In this document: in pieces, positions 26,707 to 35,107 of the stretch
How positions within the stretch are numbered: position 1 is the first letter of the stretch
How the letters are laid out: the number at the start of each line of letters is the position of its first letter
The notes under the pieces: model-generated
Told to the model about the DNA's origin: nothing
The model's input: the letters and a program-made list of their open reading frames with translations, nothing else
Databases searched by the model: none
Source: Fidelibacterota bacterium
Lineage (GTDB): Bacteria > Fidelibacterota > Marinisomatia > Marinisomatales > Marinisomataceae
DNA length: 35,107 nt
Assembly: GCA_014240005.1 (NCBI GenBank)
Contig: JAAZXT010000050.1
Coordinates: 1 to 35,107, forward strand
Direction of reading: 5' to 3'
Made by a program: the position numbers and the translations under genes

Positions 26707-27589
26707 TTTTTTCTCCTACTCTCATTTTTGCACTTCGAGATCTCTTATTATCAAATATTTCTTCATCTGTAGGTATAAAAGGTTTCTTTGATAGAACTTT
26801 TAGTTCTTTATTTAATTTCAACTCTTTGAATTTGTGTTTGACCATTCGATCTTCCATAGAATGATAGCTGATAATGACAATCCTACCTTTGGGCTTAAGA
26901 AACTTCATAAAATCATTTAAAAATGACTCTAAATGATCTAATTCATTATTTGTTTTTATCCTCAGTGCTTGAAAAATTCGTGAATATGTTTTAATACGAT
27001 ATTTATACGCTGTCATTCGACTAATAATGCTAACTAGTCTATCAGCATTTATTTCTTCGCTTGATTCCTTTATCGCTCTAGCAATTCTAAAAGAATTCCT
27101 TTCCTCTCCAAATTCATTAAAAATATTAGTAAGCTCTCTAACTGATGAATTTTCAATAATTTCTTGTGCTGTTAATCCATCGTCTTTATCATCAAATCTC
27201 ATATCTAAAGACGAATTATATCGATGGGAAAATCCTCTTTGATTATCCTCCAACTGAAAAGAAGAAAGACCTAAATCTAAAAGCATTCCATCAACTTGCT
27301 TAATATCTAGTTTTCTACAAGCATCTTCTAGATTAGTATAACTAGCATGAACTAATTTAAAGTTATCAAATACATTGAGTCTTTTTTTTGCAATTTTGAT
27401 TGAATTTGAATCTCTATCAAAACCTATCAGAAATCCTTTTTTAATATGTTCAAGAATTTTAACTGAATGACCACCAAGACCTACTGTGCCATCGATATAA
27501 AATCCATTCTCTTTGATATTTAGATTATTAATTGATTCCGTCAGCATAACTGGATAATGGCCATAGCTTTCTGACGAAATTGAAGTCAT
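26699..27589 (-). CDS. rsmH: 16S rRNA (cytosine1402-N4)-methyltransferase
   Basis: GHYPVMLTESINNL, IDGTVGLGGHSVKIL, LLDLGLSSFQLEDNQRGFS, ISYHSMEDRMVK. Confidence 0.97.
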   Translation of the reverse strand: MTSISSESYGHYPVMLTESINNLNIKENGFYIDGTVGLGGHSVKILEHIKKGFLIGFDRDSNSIKIAKKRLNVFDNFKLVHASYTNLEDACRKLDIKQVDGMLLDLGLSSFQLEDNQRGFSHRYNSSLDMRFDDKDDGLTAQEIIENSSVRELTNIFNEFGEERNSFRIARAIKESSEEINADRLVSIISRMTAYKYRIKTYSRIFQALRIKTNNELDHLESFLNDFMKFLKPKGRIVIISYHSMEDRMVKHKFKELKLNKELKVLSKKPFIPTDEEIFDNKRSRSAKMRVGEKIG

Positions 27590-28047
27590 CAGATATTGAC
27601 TCTCTTGGAAAGCTCTTCATAGGATTCTTCATCAATGCTTTGTTCAGAATCTGATATTTCCAATGTAGCATTATCCCATATTTCAATTTTATTTAAAACA
27701 CCTATAATGGTTATATCTTTTAGAATATTTGCATATTCAATTAAACTTTTTGTTAGTATTAATCTTCCCTGATCATCTGAAGATACTATCTTAGCATGTC
27801 TTAAATGATTTCTTAAAAAAGTACGATTTGTTCTAGATAAAGAAGATAATTGACTTAATTCTTTTTCAATCTTTTCCCATTCGCCCAAAGGGTATACCCA
27901 AATACAGCGATCAATACCTCTTGTTATCACAAATCTATTTTTATCTGACTTGTGAAGTTGTTTACGAAATATTGATGGAATATTGATTCGATTTTTTGAA
28001 TCAATAACGAAATCATATTGTCCTGTAAATGTATATTGGCTACGCAT
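27589..28047 (-). CDS. mraZ: Transcriptional regulator MraZ
   Basis: Two SpoVT-AbrB-like repeats (DSKNRINIPSIFR..., DDQGRLILTKSLIEYANI); first gene of the dcw cluster. Confidence 0.95.
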   Translation of the reverse strand: MRSQYTFTGQYDFVIDSKNRINIPSIFRKQLHKSDKNRFVITRGIDRCIWVYPLGEWEKIEKELSQLSSLSRTNRTFLRNHLRHAKIVSSDDQGRLILTKSLIEYANILKDITIIGVLNKIEIWDNATLEISDSEQSIDEESYEELSKRVNI

Positions 28048-28072
28048 AATAAACGGGAATTAAGGGAATTTA

Positions 28073-28087
28073 ACCCACAATTCACCA
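28073..28087 (-). promoter_or_regulatory. Candidate MraZ operator (TGGTG-N5-TGGGT)
   Basis: Minus strand TGGTGAATTGTGGGT between the predicted start site and the mraZ ATG; 10-nt period as in known MraZ boxes (TGGGN repeats with 5-nt spacers). Confidence 0.4.
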
Positions 28088-28090
28088 CTT

Positions 28091-28120
28091 ATCTTAATAT
28101 ATATGTGACGTCTATGTCAA
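28091..28120 (-). promoter_or_regulatory. Candidate sigma70-type promoter of the dcw cluster
   Basis: Minus strand TTGACA (28120-28115), 18-nt spacer, TAAGAT (28096-28091); about 45 nt upstream of the mraZ ATG. Confidence 0.45.
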
Positions 28121-28187
28121 TAAGTTTGTTATAAACTGAATAAAAAGATGATAAAAAAGAAATGGGCTATAAGCGGATAAGTTAAAA

Positions 28188-29009
28188 CTATTTATTTTTT
28201 GGTATATATTTTGTAATGGAAACTGACAAAGGATCAGCTATAAGATCTACTTTTACTGGGAAATCGTTGATTATACTTTTAGAAAAATCGCTAAAAGTAT
28301 CTTTTGAAAAAAATATCAATTCAAAATTAATCGTATTTGCAATTAAAAAAGTTTTATCATCTCCATTCCAAATCTCAGAGAAAGAATTTGATTGATTAGT
28401 GCTTACATCATCAAATACAAAATATTCTTTTCCAGATACTCCATCTGAATATTCAATGTAATTTTCATTATTTGATTTAAATCGAATAGTGATTGGAAAT
28501 GAAAAAGCTTCCTCACTTAAAATTTCCTGAGTTCTTATAGCATATAGATCTTCTAAATCAGATTGAGATATTCTGAGTTCTTTTTCTTTGTCAGCATTAG
28601 AGATGTCAGAAGAATTATTAAGTGCAAAACTTAATAAAATTAGAATAAAGAATATAACTGCTCCAATCAAGATATTTGGATTAAATACCTTATCCGTATT
28701 GATAATATCAACAAACTTCAAATTTTTATCCTCATCTTCCACTTTTTCTTTTTTAGTTTTTAATTTATTTGGAGGATTTTTTTGATTAAGAAAATCATTT
28801 AATTCTTCAATACCTTCATCGATATCTACACCAATTTCTTTAAGATATGCTTTAAAAAATAATCTTACATATACACTAGAAATTTCAGAAAATTTACCGG
28901 ACTCAATAGCCTTAAGACTTACAATGTCTATTTTAGTCCTGCGCTGGATATCTTCAAGTGAAATTTTATTTTCTAATCTAAATTTTTTATATCTGGAGTA
29001 GAAAATCAT
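28188..29009 (-). CDS. RodZ-like HTH membrane protein
   Basis: N-terminal HTH (FRLENKISLEDIQRRTKIDIVSLKAIESGKF...YVRLFFKAYLKEIGVD), central TM helix, C-terminal beta-rich extracytoplasmic region. Confidence 0.8.
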   Translation of the reverse strand: MIFYSRYKKFRLENKISLEDIQRRTKIDIVSLKAIESGKFSEISSVYVRLFFKAYLKEIGVDIDEGIEELNDFLNQKNPPNKLKTKKEKVEDEDKNLKFVDIINTDKVFNPNILIGAVIFFILILLSFALNNSSDISNADKEKELRISQSDLEDLYAIRTQEILSEEAFSFPITIRFKSNNENYIEYSDGVSGKEYFVFDDVSTNQSNSFSEIWNGDDKTFLIANTINFELIFFSKDTFSDFSKSIINDFPVKVDLIADPLSVSITKYIPKNK

Positions 29010-29572
29010 AAATTATCTAATATTGTTTTTATTTTACTCATTTTGAATTTCTTCAATGGAAAACCTACGATATTATTGTAGCATCCGTCAATATGTTTAA
29101 TTAAAATATTTTCGGCATCTTCAATATTGTAAGCACCAGCTTTATCTAAAACATTAAAGGATTCAATATAATTTTCTATGATAGATTTAGATAGTTTTTT
29201 AAAAGTAACATCCGTTTTATCAAATATAGTAATGGCTTTTCCGTCATAAAAAAGGCTTAACCCACTTATCACAGAATGAGTTTTATTGGATAATTTATCA
29301 ATAATTTTAAATGCTTCATTATCTGAAGATGGTTTACCTATGATTTCACCATTAAAATCAATAATAGTATCGCCTGATAGCACATGACTATCTTTATAGC
29401 CTCTCCATACATGAGATGCTTTACTTTCTGATATCCTCAAGACATAATCAATTGACTCTAAATTATCGTTGTTTGATTCATCTATATTTGGTGATATACA
29501 TTTGAAATTATAACCTAAATCTTCTAGAATTTTCTTTCGTCTTGGAGAACTTGATGCTAATATTATACCCAT
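29006..29572 (-). CDS. maf: Maf-family nucleotide pyrophosphatase
   Basis: MGIILASSSPRRKKILEDLGYNF...SGDTIIDFNGEIIGKPSSDNEA. Start moved from 29635 to the internal ATG at 29572, which fits the canonical N-terminus. Confidence 0.92.
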   Translation of the reverse strand: MGIILASSSPRRKKILEDLGYNFKCISPNIDESNNDNLESIDYVLRISESKASHVWRGYKDSHVLSGDTIIDFNGEIIGKPSSDNEAFKIIDKLSNKTHSVISGLSLFYDGKAITIFDKTDVTFKKLSKSIIENYIESFNVLDKAGAYNIEDAENILIKHIDGCYNNIVGFPLKKFKMSKIKTILDNL

Positions 29573-29626
29573 TGTTTTAGTTATTTTTTTTGTAGTTAAA
29601 TTTAAATAATTTAGGGAGGATAAATA

Positions 29627-31885
29627 ATGGACCAAACTAAAATAGTTAAAAAAACATACTCAAAATATGTGAAGTCTCTTCCTGTTGCTAGAGATTTTTT
29701 CAATCGACCATTAACCTACACAGAAAAAATACTTTTTTCACATTTAAGCGAACCATTAGAATCTATTCCAGAAAGAACAAAAACATTTTGTTGTATAAAA
29801 CCTGATCGAGTCGCTATGCAAGATGCAACAGCGCAAATGGCATTGCTGCAATTTATTAATGCTGGGATGGAAACAACAGCTGTTCCTAGCACTGTCCATT
29901 GCGACCACTTAATTACGGCTATTAATGGGGCAAAAGATGATCTAGACAATGCGCTTATTACAAATAAAGAAGTTTATAATTTTTTAATATCTGTTTGTGA
30001 AAAATATGGTATCGGTTTTTGGAAACCAGGTGCAGGAATTATTCATCAGACTATATTGGAAAATTATGCATTTCCTGGATCTTTAATGATTGGAACTGAT
30101 TCACATACTCCGAATGCTGGAGGATTAGGAATGATTGCAATTGGTGTAGGTGGAGCTGATGCTGTGGATGTCATGACAGATTCACCATGGGAAATAAATT
30201 GGCCTGGCATTATTGGAGTTAATCTGGTTGGAGAATTAAAAGATTGGGCTTCCCCTAAAGATATAATACTTAAGCTAGCTGGAATTTTAACAGTTAAAGG
30301 CGGTACCGGGAAAATCATTGAATACTTTGGAGAAGGAACAAAAACAATAAGCTGTACAGGTAAAGCAACTATAACTAATATGGGCGCTGAAGTTGGAGCA
30401 ACTACCTCACTATTCCCTTATGACGAAAAAATGTTTGAATACTTAGTGGCTACTTCAAGATCTGATATTGCAAAATTAGCAGAAGAGTTAAAAGATGATT
30501 TAAAAGCAGATGATGAAGTAATAGAAAATCCAGAAAAATATTACGATGAAGTAATTGAAATCAATTTATCTGAACTTGAACCTCATATTGTTGGGCCATA
30601 CAGCCCCGATCTTTCTAGAAAAGTGTCAGATATGCCAATGGCTATTAAAAATAATAATTATGATGATGATCTAAAAGTTGGACTAATTGGAAGTTGTACT
30701 AATTCATCTTATGAAGATATTGAGAAAGCTGCTCACGTTGCAAAACAAGCATTAGATCAAGGATTAAGAGCTAAATCAGAATTTTATATTACTCCAGGAT
30801 CTAATCAAATAAAAGCTACTATGGAACGCGATGGATATACAGAAATCTTTCAAAAACTAGGCGGAAAAGTACTTGCGAATGCTTGTGGACCATGTATTGG
30901 GCAATGGAAAAGATCTGGAATTAAAGATGGAGAAAAAAATACGATAATCACATCATTTAATAGAAATTTTGCCAAAAGAAATGATGGTAACGCAGCTACT
31001 GAATCTTTTGTAGCAAGTCCAGAAATCGTAACAGCGCTAGCTATTGCAGGCAAGCTTAGTTTCAACCCTTTAAAAGATTCTATCTTAATGGAAAATGGGG
31101 ACAAATTTATGTTTGACGCTCCTATTGGTTCAGAACTACCTGCTGATGGCTTTGCAGATATAGAAAGTAGTGATTTTCTATCAGGAAATTTAAATCCATC
31201 TGTAGAGATTATTATAGATAAAGATAGTAAGCGACTACAGACATTAGAGCCATTCCAAAAATGGAATAATAAAGATATTAAAAATTTACGCGTTTTATTA
31301 AAAGCTGAAGGGAAATGTACTACCGATCATGTATCTCCAGCTGGACCGTGGTTAAAATATAGAGGACATCTTGAAAATATATCTCAAAATATGTATTCTG
31401 GTGCACTAAATGCATATACACAATCTACTGGAGAAGCAATAAATGCTGACACTAAAGAGCAAGGTGATATTTACGAGGTTGCAAAATATTATAGCTCAAA
31501 TTCTATTGATTGGATAGCAGTTGCTGATGAAAACTATGGAGAAGGATCTAGCAGAGAACATGCAGCCATGGAACCAAGATTTATGGGCTGTAAAATTATT
31601 TTAGCAAAAAGCTTTGCAAGAATCGCTCAAACAAATTTAAAAAAGCAAGGAATCTTACCTTTAATATTTGAAGACAAATCAGATTATGAAAAAATTGAAG
31701 CTTTTGATACTATATCAACTCTTAACTTAAATGAGTTTGGTCCAACAAATAATATTAATCTAAGCCTAAATAAACCTGACGGCTCTACATATGTTATTAA
31801 AACAATCCATACTTTTTCAGAAAATCAAATCTCATGGTTTAAAGCTGGATCTGCTCTAAACCTAATCGCAGATCAATTAAATTGA
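29627..31885 (+). CDS. Aconitate hydratase
   Basis: VAMQDATAQMALLQF, GTDSHTPNAGGLGMIAIGVGG, IGSCTNSSYED, ANACGPCIGQW, DENYGEGSSREHAA; GGGAGGA ribosome-binding site upstream. Confidence 0.97.
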   Translation: MDQTKIVKKTYSKYVKSLPVARDFFNRPLTYTEKILFSHLSEPLESIPERTKTFCCIKPDRVAMQDATAQMALLQFINAGMETTAVPSTVHCDHLITAINGAKDDLDNALITNKEVYNFLISVCEKYGIGFWKPGAGIIHQTILENYAFPGSLMIGTDSHTPNAGGLGMIAIGVGGADAVDVMTDSPWEINWPGIIGVNLVGELKDWASPKDIILKLAGILTVKGGTGKIIEYFGEGTKTISCTGKATITNMGAEVGATTSLFPYDEKMFEYLVATSRSDIAKLAEELKDDLKADDEVIENPEKYYDEVIEINLSELEPHIVGPYSPDLSRKVSDMPMAIKNNNYDDDLKVGLIGSCTNSSYEDIEKAAHVAKQALDQGLRAKSEFYITPGSNQIKATMERDGYTEIFQKLGGKVLANACGPCIGQWKRSGIKDGEKNTIITSFNRNFAKRNDGNAATESFVASPEIVTALAIAGKLSFNPLKDSILMENGDKFMFDAPIGSELPADGFADIESSDFLSGNLNPSVEIIIDKDSKRLQTLEPFQKWNNKDIKNLRVLLKAEGKCTTDHVSPAGPWLKYRGHLENISQNMYSGALNAYTQSTGEAINADTKEQGDIYEVAKYYSSNSIDWIAVADENYGEGSSREHAAMEPRFMGCKIILAKSFARIAQTNLKKQGILPLIFEDKSDYEKIEAFDTISTLNLNEFGPTNNINLSLNKPDGSTYVIKTIHTFSENQISWFKAGSALNLIADQLN

Positions 31886-33330
31886 ATAATATAGAAACAA
31901 TTAATAAAGATTGGGATTTTGTAATTGGGATAGAAGTGCATGTACAATTGGAAACAGAATCTAAAATGTTTAGCACATGCGAATATACTTATGGAAAAAA
32001 TCCAAATACTCTTACCTGTCCCACTTCTCTTGGATTACCAGGTGCATTGCCTTCAATAAATGAAAAAGCGATAGATTTTGCTATTAAATTTGGTAGTGCA
32101 GTTAACGCTAAAATACATTCCTCTTTTTCGTTTGCCAGAAAGCACTATTTCTATCCTGACCTACCAAAAGGATATCAAATATCTCAATTTGATAAACCTA
32201 TTGTTACAGGTGGAATTGTACCCATTTGGTGGAATAATAAAAAATATGATATTAAATTAACAAGAGCTCATTTAGAGGAAGATGCAGGTAAATCAACCCA
32301 CAATTCCTCAAACAATAATAGTCAGGTAGATTTCAATAGAAGCGGTGCCCCATTAATAGAAATTGTAACTGAACCTGTATTAACACACCCAGTACAAGCA
32401 AAAATATTTATTCAAAGAATAAAACAAATTGTTAATTATATAACGATTTCTAACGCTGAAATGGAACAAGGAAAATTAAGATGTGATGCCAATATATCTA
32501 TCAAGAAAAAAGGTGTTAAAGAATTTGGTACCAAAACAGAAATTAAAAATATTAATTCTTTTAGAAATGTACAAAAAGCAATTGAATCTGAGATTAAAAG
32601 GCAACATCAACTATTAGAAAATGGCCATCAAGTAGAGCAAGCAAGCCTTACTTGGAATAATGAAAAAAATACTGCAGAGATTATGCGAGTTAAAGAAAAT
32701 GCTGACGACTATAGGTATTTTCCAGATCCTGACTTGCCTCCAGTTACAATTAAAAATTCAAAAATAGAATCCATAAAAGAAATTTTACCGACTTTACCCT
32801 TTGAATTTGAAAATAAATGGATAAATACATATAATGTCAAGCCAGAAGAAGCAATTACCCTTGCTAGCACAAGATATATTGCTTCTTACTTTGAAGAAAT
32901 GATTAAACACAACGTTGACCCTAAAAATGCAAGTAAATGGATTACTGGTGAATTGTTTCGATTATTCAATGAAATAAACATACCCTTTGACCATAATAGA
33001 ATTTTAGCAAAAGATTTAGCAAAAATCATTTCTTTAAATGATTCAGAAGAAATAACTACAAATTCTGCAAAAGAAATCTTAAGAAAACTATTCGACTCCA
33101 ACAAATCAATAGAAGCAATTATGAATGAAGAAGATTATCTAAGTAGTACAAGTAACAATATAGAAGATATCGTTAATAAAGTATTAAAAGAAAACCCAAA
33201 CGAAGTTGCAAGATTCAAAAATGGCGAAGAAAAACTAATGAGCTATTTTATTGGTAAAATGATGAAAGAATCAAAAGGAAGAATTAGTCATAAAATTATT
33301 AGTGAAGAATTAATAAAAAAGCTTAAATAA
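31882..33330 (+). CDS. gatB: Aspartyl/glutamyl-tRNA(Asn/Gln) amidotransferase subunit B
   Basis: DFVIGIEVHVQLETESKMFS, CPTSLGLPGALP, RKHYFYPDLPKGYQISQFD. TTG start overlaps the aconitase stop (TTGA). Confidence 0.97.
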   Translation: MNNIETINKDWDFVIGIEVHVQLETESKMFSTCEYTYGKNPNTLTCPTSLGLPGALPSINEKAIDFAIKFGSAVNAKIHSSFSFARKHYFYPDLPKGYQISQFDKPIVTGGIVPIWWNNKKYDIKLTRAHLEEDAGKSTHNSSNNNSQVDFNRSGAPLIEIVTEPVLTHPVQAKIFIQRIKQIVNYITISNAEMEQGKLRCDANISIKKKGVKEFGTKTEIKNINSFRNVQKAIESEIKRQHQLLENGHQVEQASLTWNNEKNTAEIMRVKENADDYRYFPDPDLPPVTIKNSKIESIKEILPTLPFEFENKWINTYNVKPEEAITLASTRYIASYFEEMIKHNVDPKNASKWITGELFRLFNEINIPFDHNRILAKDLAKIISLNDSEEITTNSAKEILRKLFDSNKSIEAIMNEEDYLSSTSNNIEDIVNKVLKENPNEVARFKNGEEKLMSYFIGKMMKESKGRISHKIISEELIKKLK

Positions 33331-33396
33331 TTTTTCTACTATAACTGCTATCCCAATCATTACAAAAATAAATCCTATTAGTACTAACCCTTCCAT
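33310..33396 (-). CDS. Unlisted 28-aa single-TM microprotein ORF
   Basis: Reverse translation MEGLVLIGFIFVMIGIAVIVEKLFKLFY*. ATG 2 nt after the rpmB stop. Below the ORF track length cutoff. Confidence 0.4.
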   Translation of the reverse strand: MEGLVLIGFIFVMIGIAVIVEKLFKLFY

Positions 33397-33398
33397 AA

Positions 33399-33635
33399 TT
33401 AAAACTTTTTGCCTTTAGCAGACAACTCTTTAATCACAGAGTCTATACCTTTTTTATCAATGATTTTCAGACCTTTTGCAGATACTTTTAGCGTAACAGA
33501 TTTGTTTAAGCTATCAACCCAGAAAGTTTTTTTCTGTAGATTTACATCAAACCTTCTTCTGGTCTTATTATGAGCATGACTAACATTGTTGCCATACATT
33601 ACTTTTTTTCCTGTTACTTCACAAACTCTTGACAT
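33399..33635 (-). CDS. rpmB: 50S ribosomal protein L28
   Basis: [40 protein letters not shown]... Confidence 0.97.
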   Translation of the reverse strand: MSRVCEVTGKKVMYGNNVSHAHNKTRRRFDVNLQKKTFWVDSLNKSVTLKVSAKGLKIIDKKGIDSVIKELSAKGKKF

Positions 33636-33714
33636 TTTTTAACCTTTTATGTTTAAGTTTAATTAAACTCCGGCAAATTTAAACCAATAATTGAACCTAA
33701 CAAACAAAAAGAAT

Positions 33715-34695
33715 ATGTTTGATTTAAATAAAAAAATAGAGATTGGATCTCTAACACTAGACTTCCCTTTCTTTCTAGCTCCTATGGCAGGAGTCACTGA
33801 TTATGCATACAGAGTCATTGCGAAAGAATTTGGTGCAGGTATTGTTTATTCAGAATTCGTATCAGCACATGGAATCATAAGGAAAAATGAAAAAACTCTA
33901 AAAATGATTGAATTTTCAGAATTTGAAAGACCTATTGGAATTCAAATATTTGGAGATACCCCTGAAGTCATGGAAAAAGCTGCTCGACTAGTATATGAGC
34001 AATTTAAGCCTGACTTAATTGATATTAACTACGGATGTCCTGTTCCAAAAGTAACCAAAAAAGGTGCTGGATCTGCAGCGTTAAAAGATTTATGCTTAAT
34101 GGAAGATATCACTGCTGCAGTTGTTGAATCTGTCAAAGAAGTTCCAGTAACTGTAAAAATGAGAGCAGGTTGGAATTCTGAAAACATCGTGAGTACAGAG
34201 GCAGGTATAAAATTAGAAAAAATTGGTATTAAAGCTATCACATTACATCCAAGAACAACTGTTCAGCTCTATAAAGGAAAGGCTGATTGGTCTCTTATTA
34301 AAGAATTAAAAGAAAATGTAAAAATTCCAGTAATAGGAAATGGTGATATACAAACTATAGAAGATATTGAAAGAATGTTCTTATCGACAAAATGTGATGG
34401 AATTATGATTGGTAGAGCCGCACTTGGGAATCCTTGGTTTTTTACTCAAATTAAAAAATATATGAAAAATGAAGATTTCAATGACATAAGTTTGAATGAA
34501 AGATTAGATGTTTGTGAGAAGCATTTAGATCTCTTGGTTGAAACTCATGGAGAAGTTGTAGGTACAAATAATATGAGAAAACACTTCGGTTGGTACTTTA
34601 AAGGCTTTAAGCATGCTTCCGAGTTAAGAAAAAAATTAGTTTTAGTAAAGAATTATTCTCAAATGAAGGATATTTTAACTAATATTAGGCACTAA
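33715..34695 (+). CDS. dus: tRNA-dihydrouridine synthase (DusB-like)
   Basis: FLAPMAGVTDYAYR, DINYGCPVPKVTKKGAGSAAL, VKMRAGW, IGRAALGNPWFF. Internal ATG at 33715 preferred over TTG at 33691. Confidence 0.93.
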   Translation: MFDLNKKIEIGSLTLDFPFFLAPMAGVTDYAYRVIAKEFGAGIVYSEFVSAHGIIRKNEKTLKMIEFSEFERPIGIQIFGDTPEVMEKAARLVYEQFKPDLIDINYGCPVPKVTKKGAGSAALKDLCLMEDITAAVVESVKEVPVTVKMRAGWNSENIVSTEAGIKLEKIGIKAITLHPRTTVQLYKGKADWSLIKELKENVKIPVIGNGDIQTIEDIERMFLSTKCDGIMIGRAALGNPWFFTQIKKYMKNEDFNDISLNERLDVCEKHLDLLVETHGEVVGTNNMRKHFGWYFKGFKHASELRKKLVLVKNYSQMKDILTNIRH

Positions 34696-34712
34696 AAACA
34701 AAAGGATAAATT

Positions 34713-35107
34713 ATGGACAAAAATTTTAAAGCAGTTAATGCTCCAATTATAAATTTTGAGCCCGGCTCAAAACATCGTGAAGAATTAATAAAAGAGATTG
34801 AAAGACAATCAAATAGAGAAAAAGAGATTCCAGTAATTATTCATGGAAAAGAATATTATACCGGTAACACAAAAACGTGTACAAAACCTCATAATCATCA
34901 ACATATTCTAGGAACATATCATGAAGCTGGAGAGAAAGAGATTGAAATGGCAATAGAATCTTCTCTTGAGGCATGGAAATCTTGGTCAAACACTTCTCTT
35001 GACTACAGAGCTTCAATTTTTAAAAAAGTTGCTGACTTGATTGATGGCCCTTACAGATATAAGATTAATGCTGCAGCAATGCTTGATCTTGGAAAAAGTG
35101 TTTTTCA
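34713..35107 (+). CDS. pruA: L-glutamate gamma-semialdehyde (1-pyrroline-5-carboxylate) dehydrogenase, N-terminal part, truncated by window end
   Basis: Translation MDKNFKAVNAPIINFEPGSKHREELIKEIERQ...IPVIIHGKEYYTGNTKTCTKPHNHQHILGTYHEAGEKEIEMAIESSLEAWKSWSNTSLDYRASIFKKVADLI... matches the P5C dehydrogenase N-terminal pattern. Confidence 0.88.
   Translation, partial: MDKNFKAVNAPIINFEPGSKHREELIKEIERQSNREKEIPVIIHGKEYYTGNTKTCTKPHNHQHILGTYHEAGEKEIEMAIESSLEAWKSWSNTSLDYRASIFKKVADLIDGPYRYKINAAAMLDLGKSVF

Overview
AT-rich bacterial chromosome segment. The gene content and the 'CGGGGG' lipoprotein style suggest the FCB superphylum, possibly Marinimicrobia/SAR406, but this is inference only. The window is mostly housekeeping. 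Minus strand: alr (partial), polA, a TonB-dependent receptor, a small His/Cys protein, a SPOR protein, lapB-like and lapA-like genes, miaB, an M23 peptidase, and a compact dcw (division/cell wall) cluster: mraZ-rsmH-ftsL-ftsI-murD-ftsW-murG-murC-murB-ftsQ-ftsA-ftsZ. A rodZ-like HTH gene and maf lie upstream of it. Plus strand: an OPT transporter, aconitase, gatB, dus and pruA (partial); rpmB is on the minus strand. The main anomaly is at 11593-14046. A 682-aa cadherin-like/propeller-like surface lipoprotein gene sits between miaB and the M23 peptidase. It is bracketed by an imperfect direct repeat of the miaB 5' end: intact miaB on one side, and on the other a 16-codon orphan ORF 'MQPLPIKKFVLETYVC*', 1 nt off the peptidase stop region. 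Seven copies of the 8-mer TTGGGTAA/TTACCCAA lie only in the non-coding flanks of the inserted gene. This looks like a small integrase-less element inserted into the miaB 5' end that supplied a replacement start for miaB. Other points of interest: a perfect 45-bp tandem repeat encoding a His/Asp-rich loop in the TonB receptor within a putative metal-uptake locus, a LapB homologue lacking its rubredoxin domain, a dcw cluster lacking murE-murF-mraY and ddl, a candidate MraZ operator, and an unannotated 28-aa membrane microprotein ORF behind rpmB.
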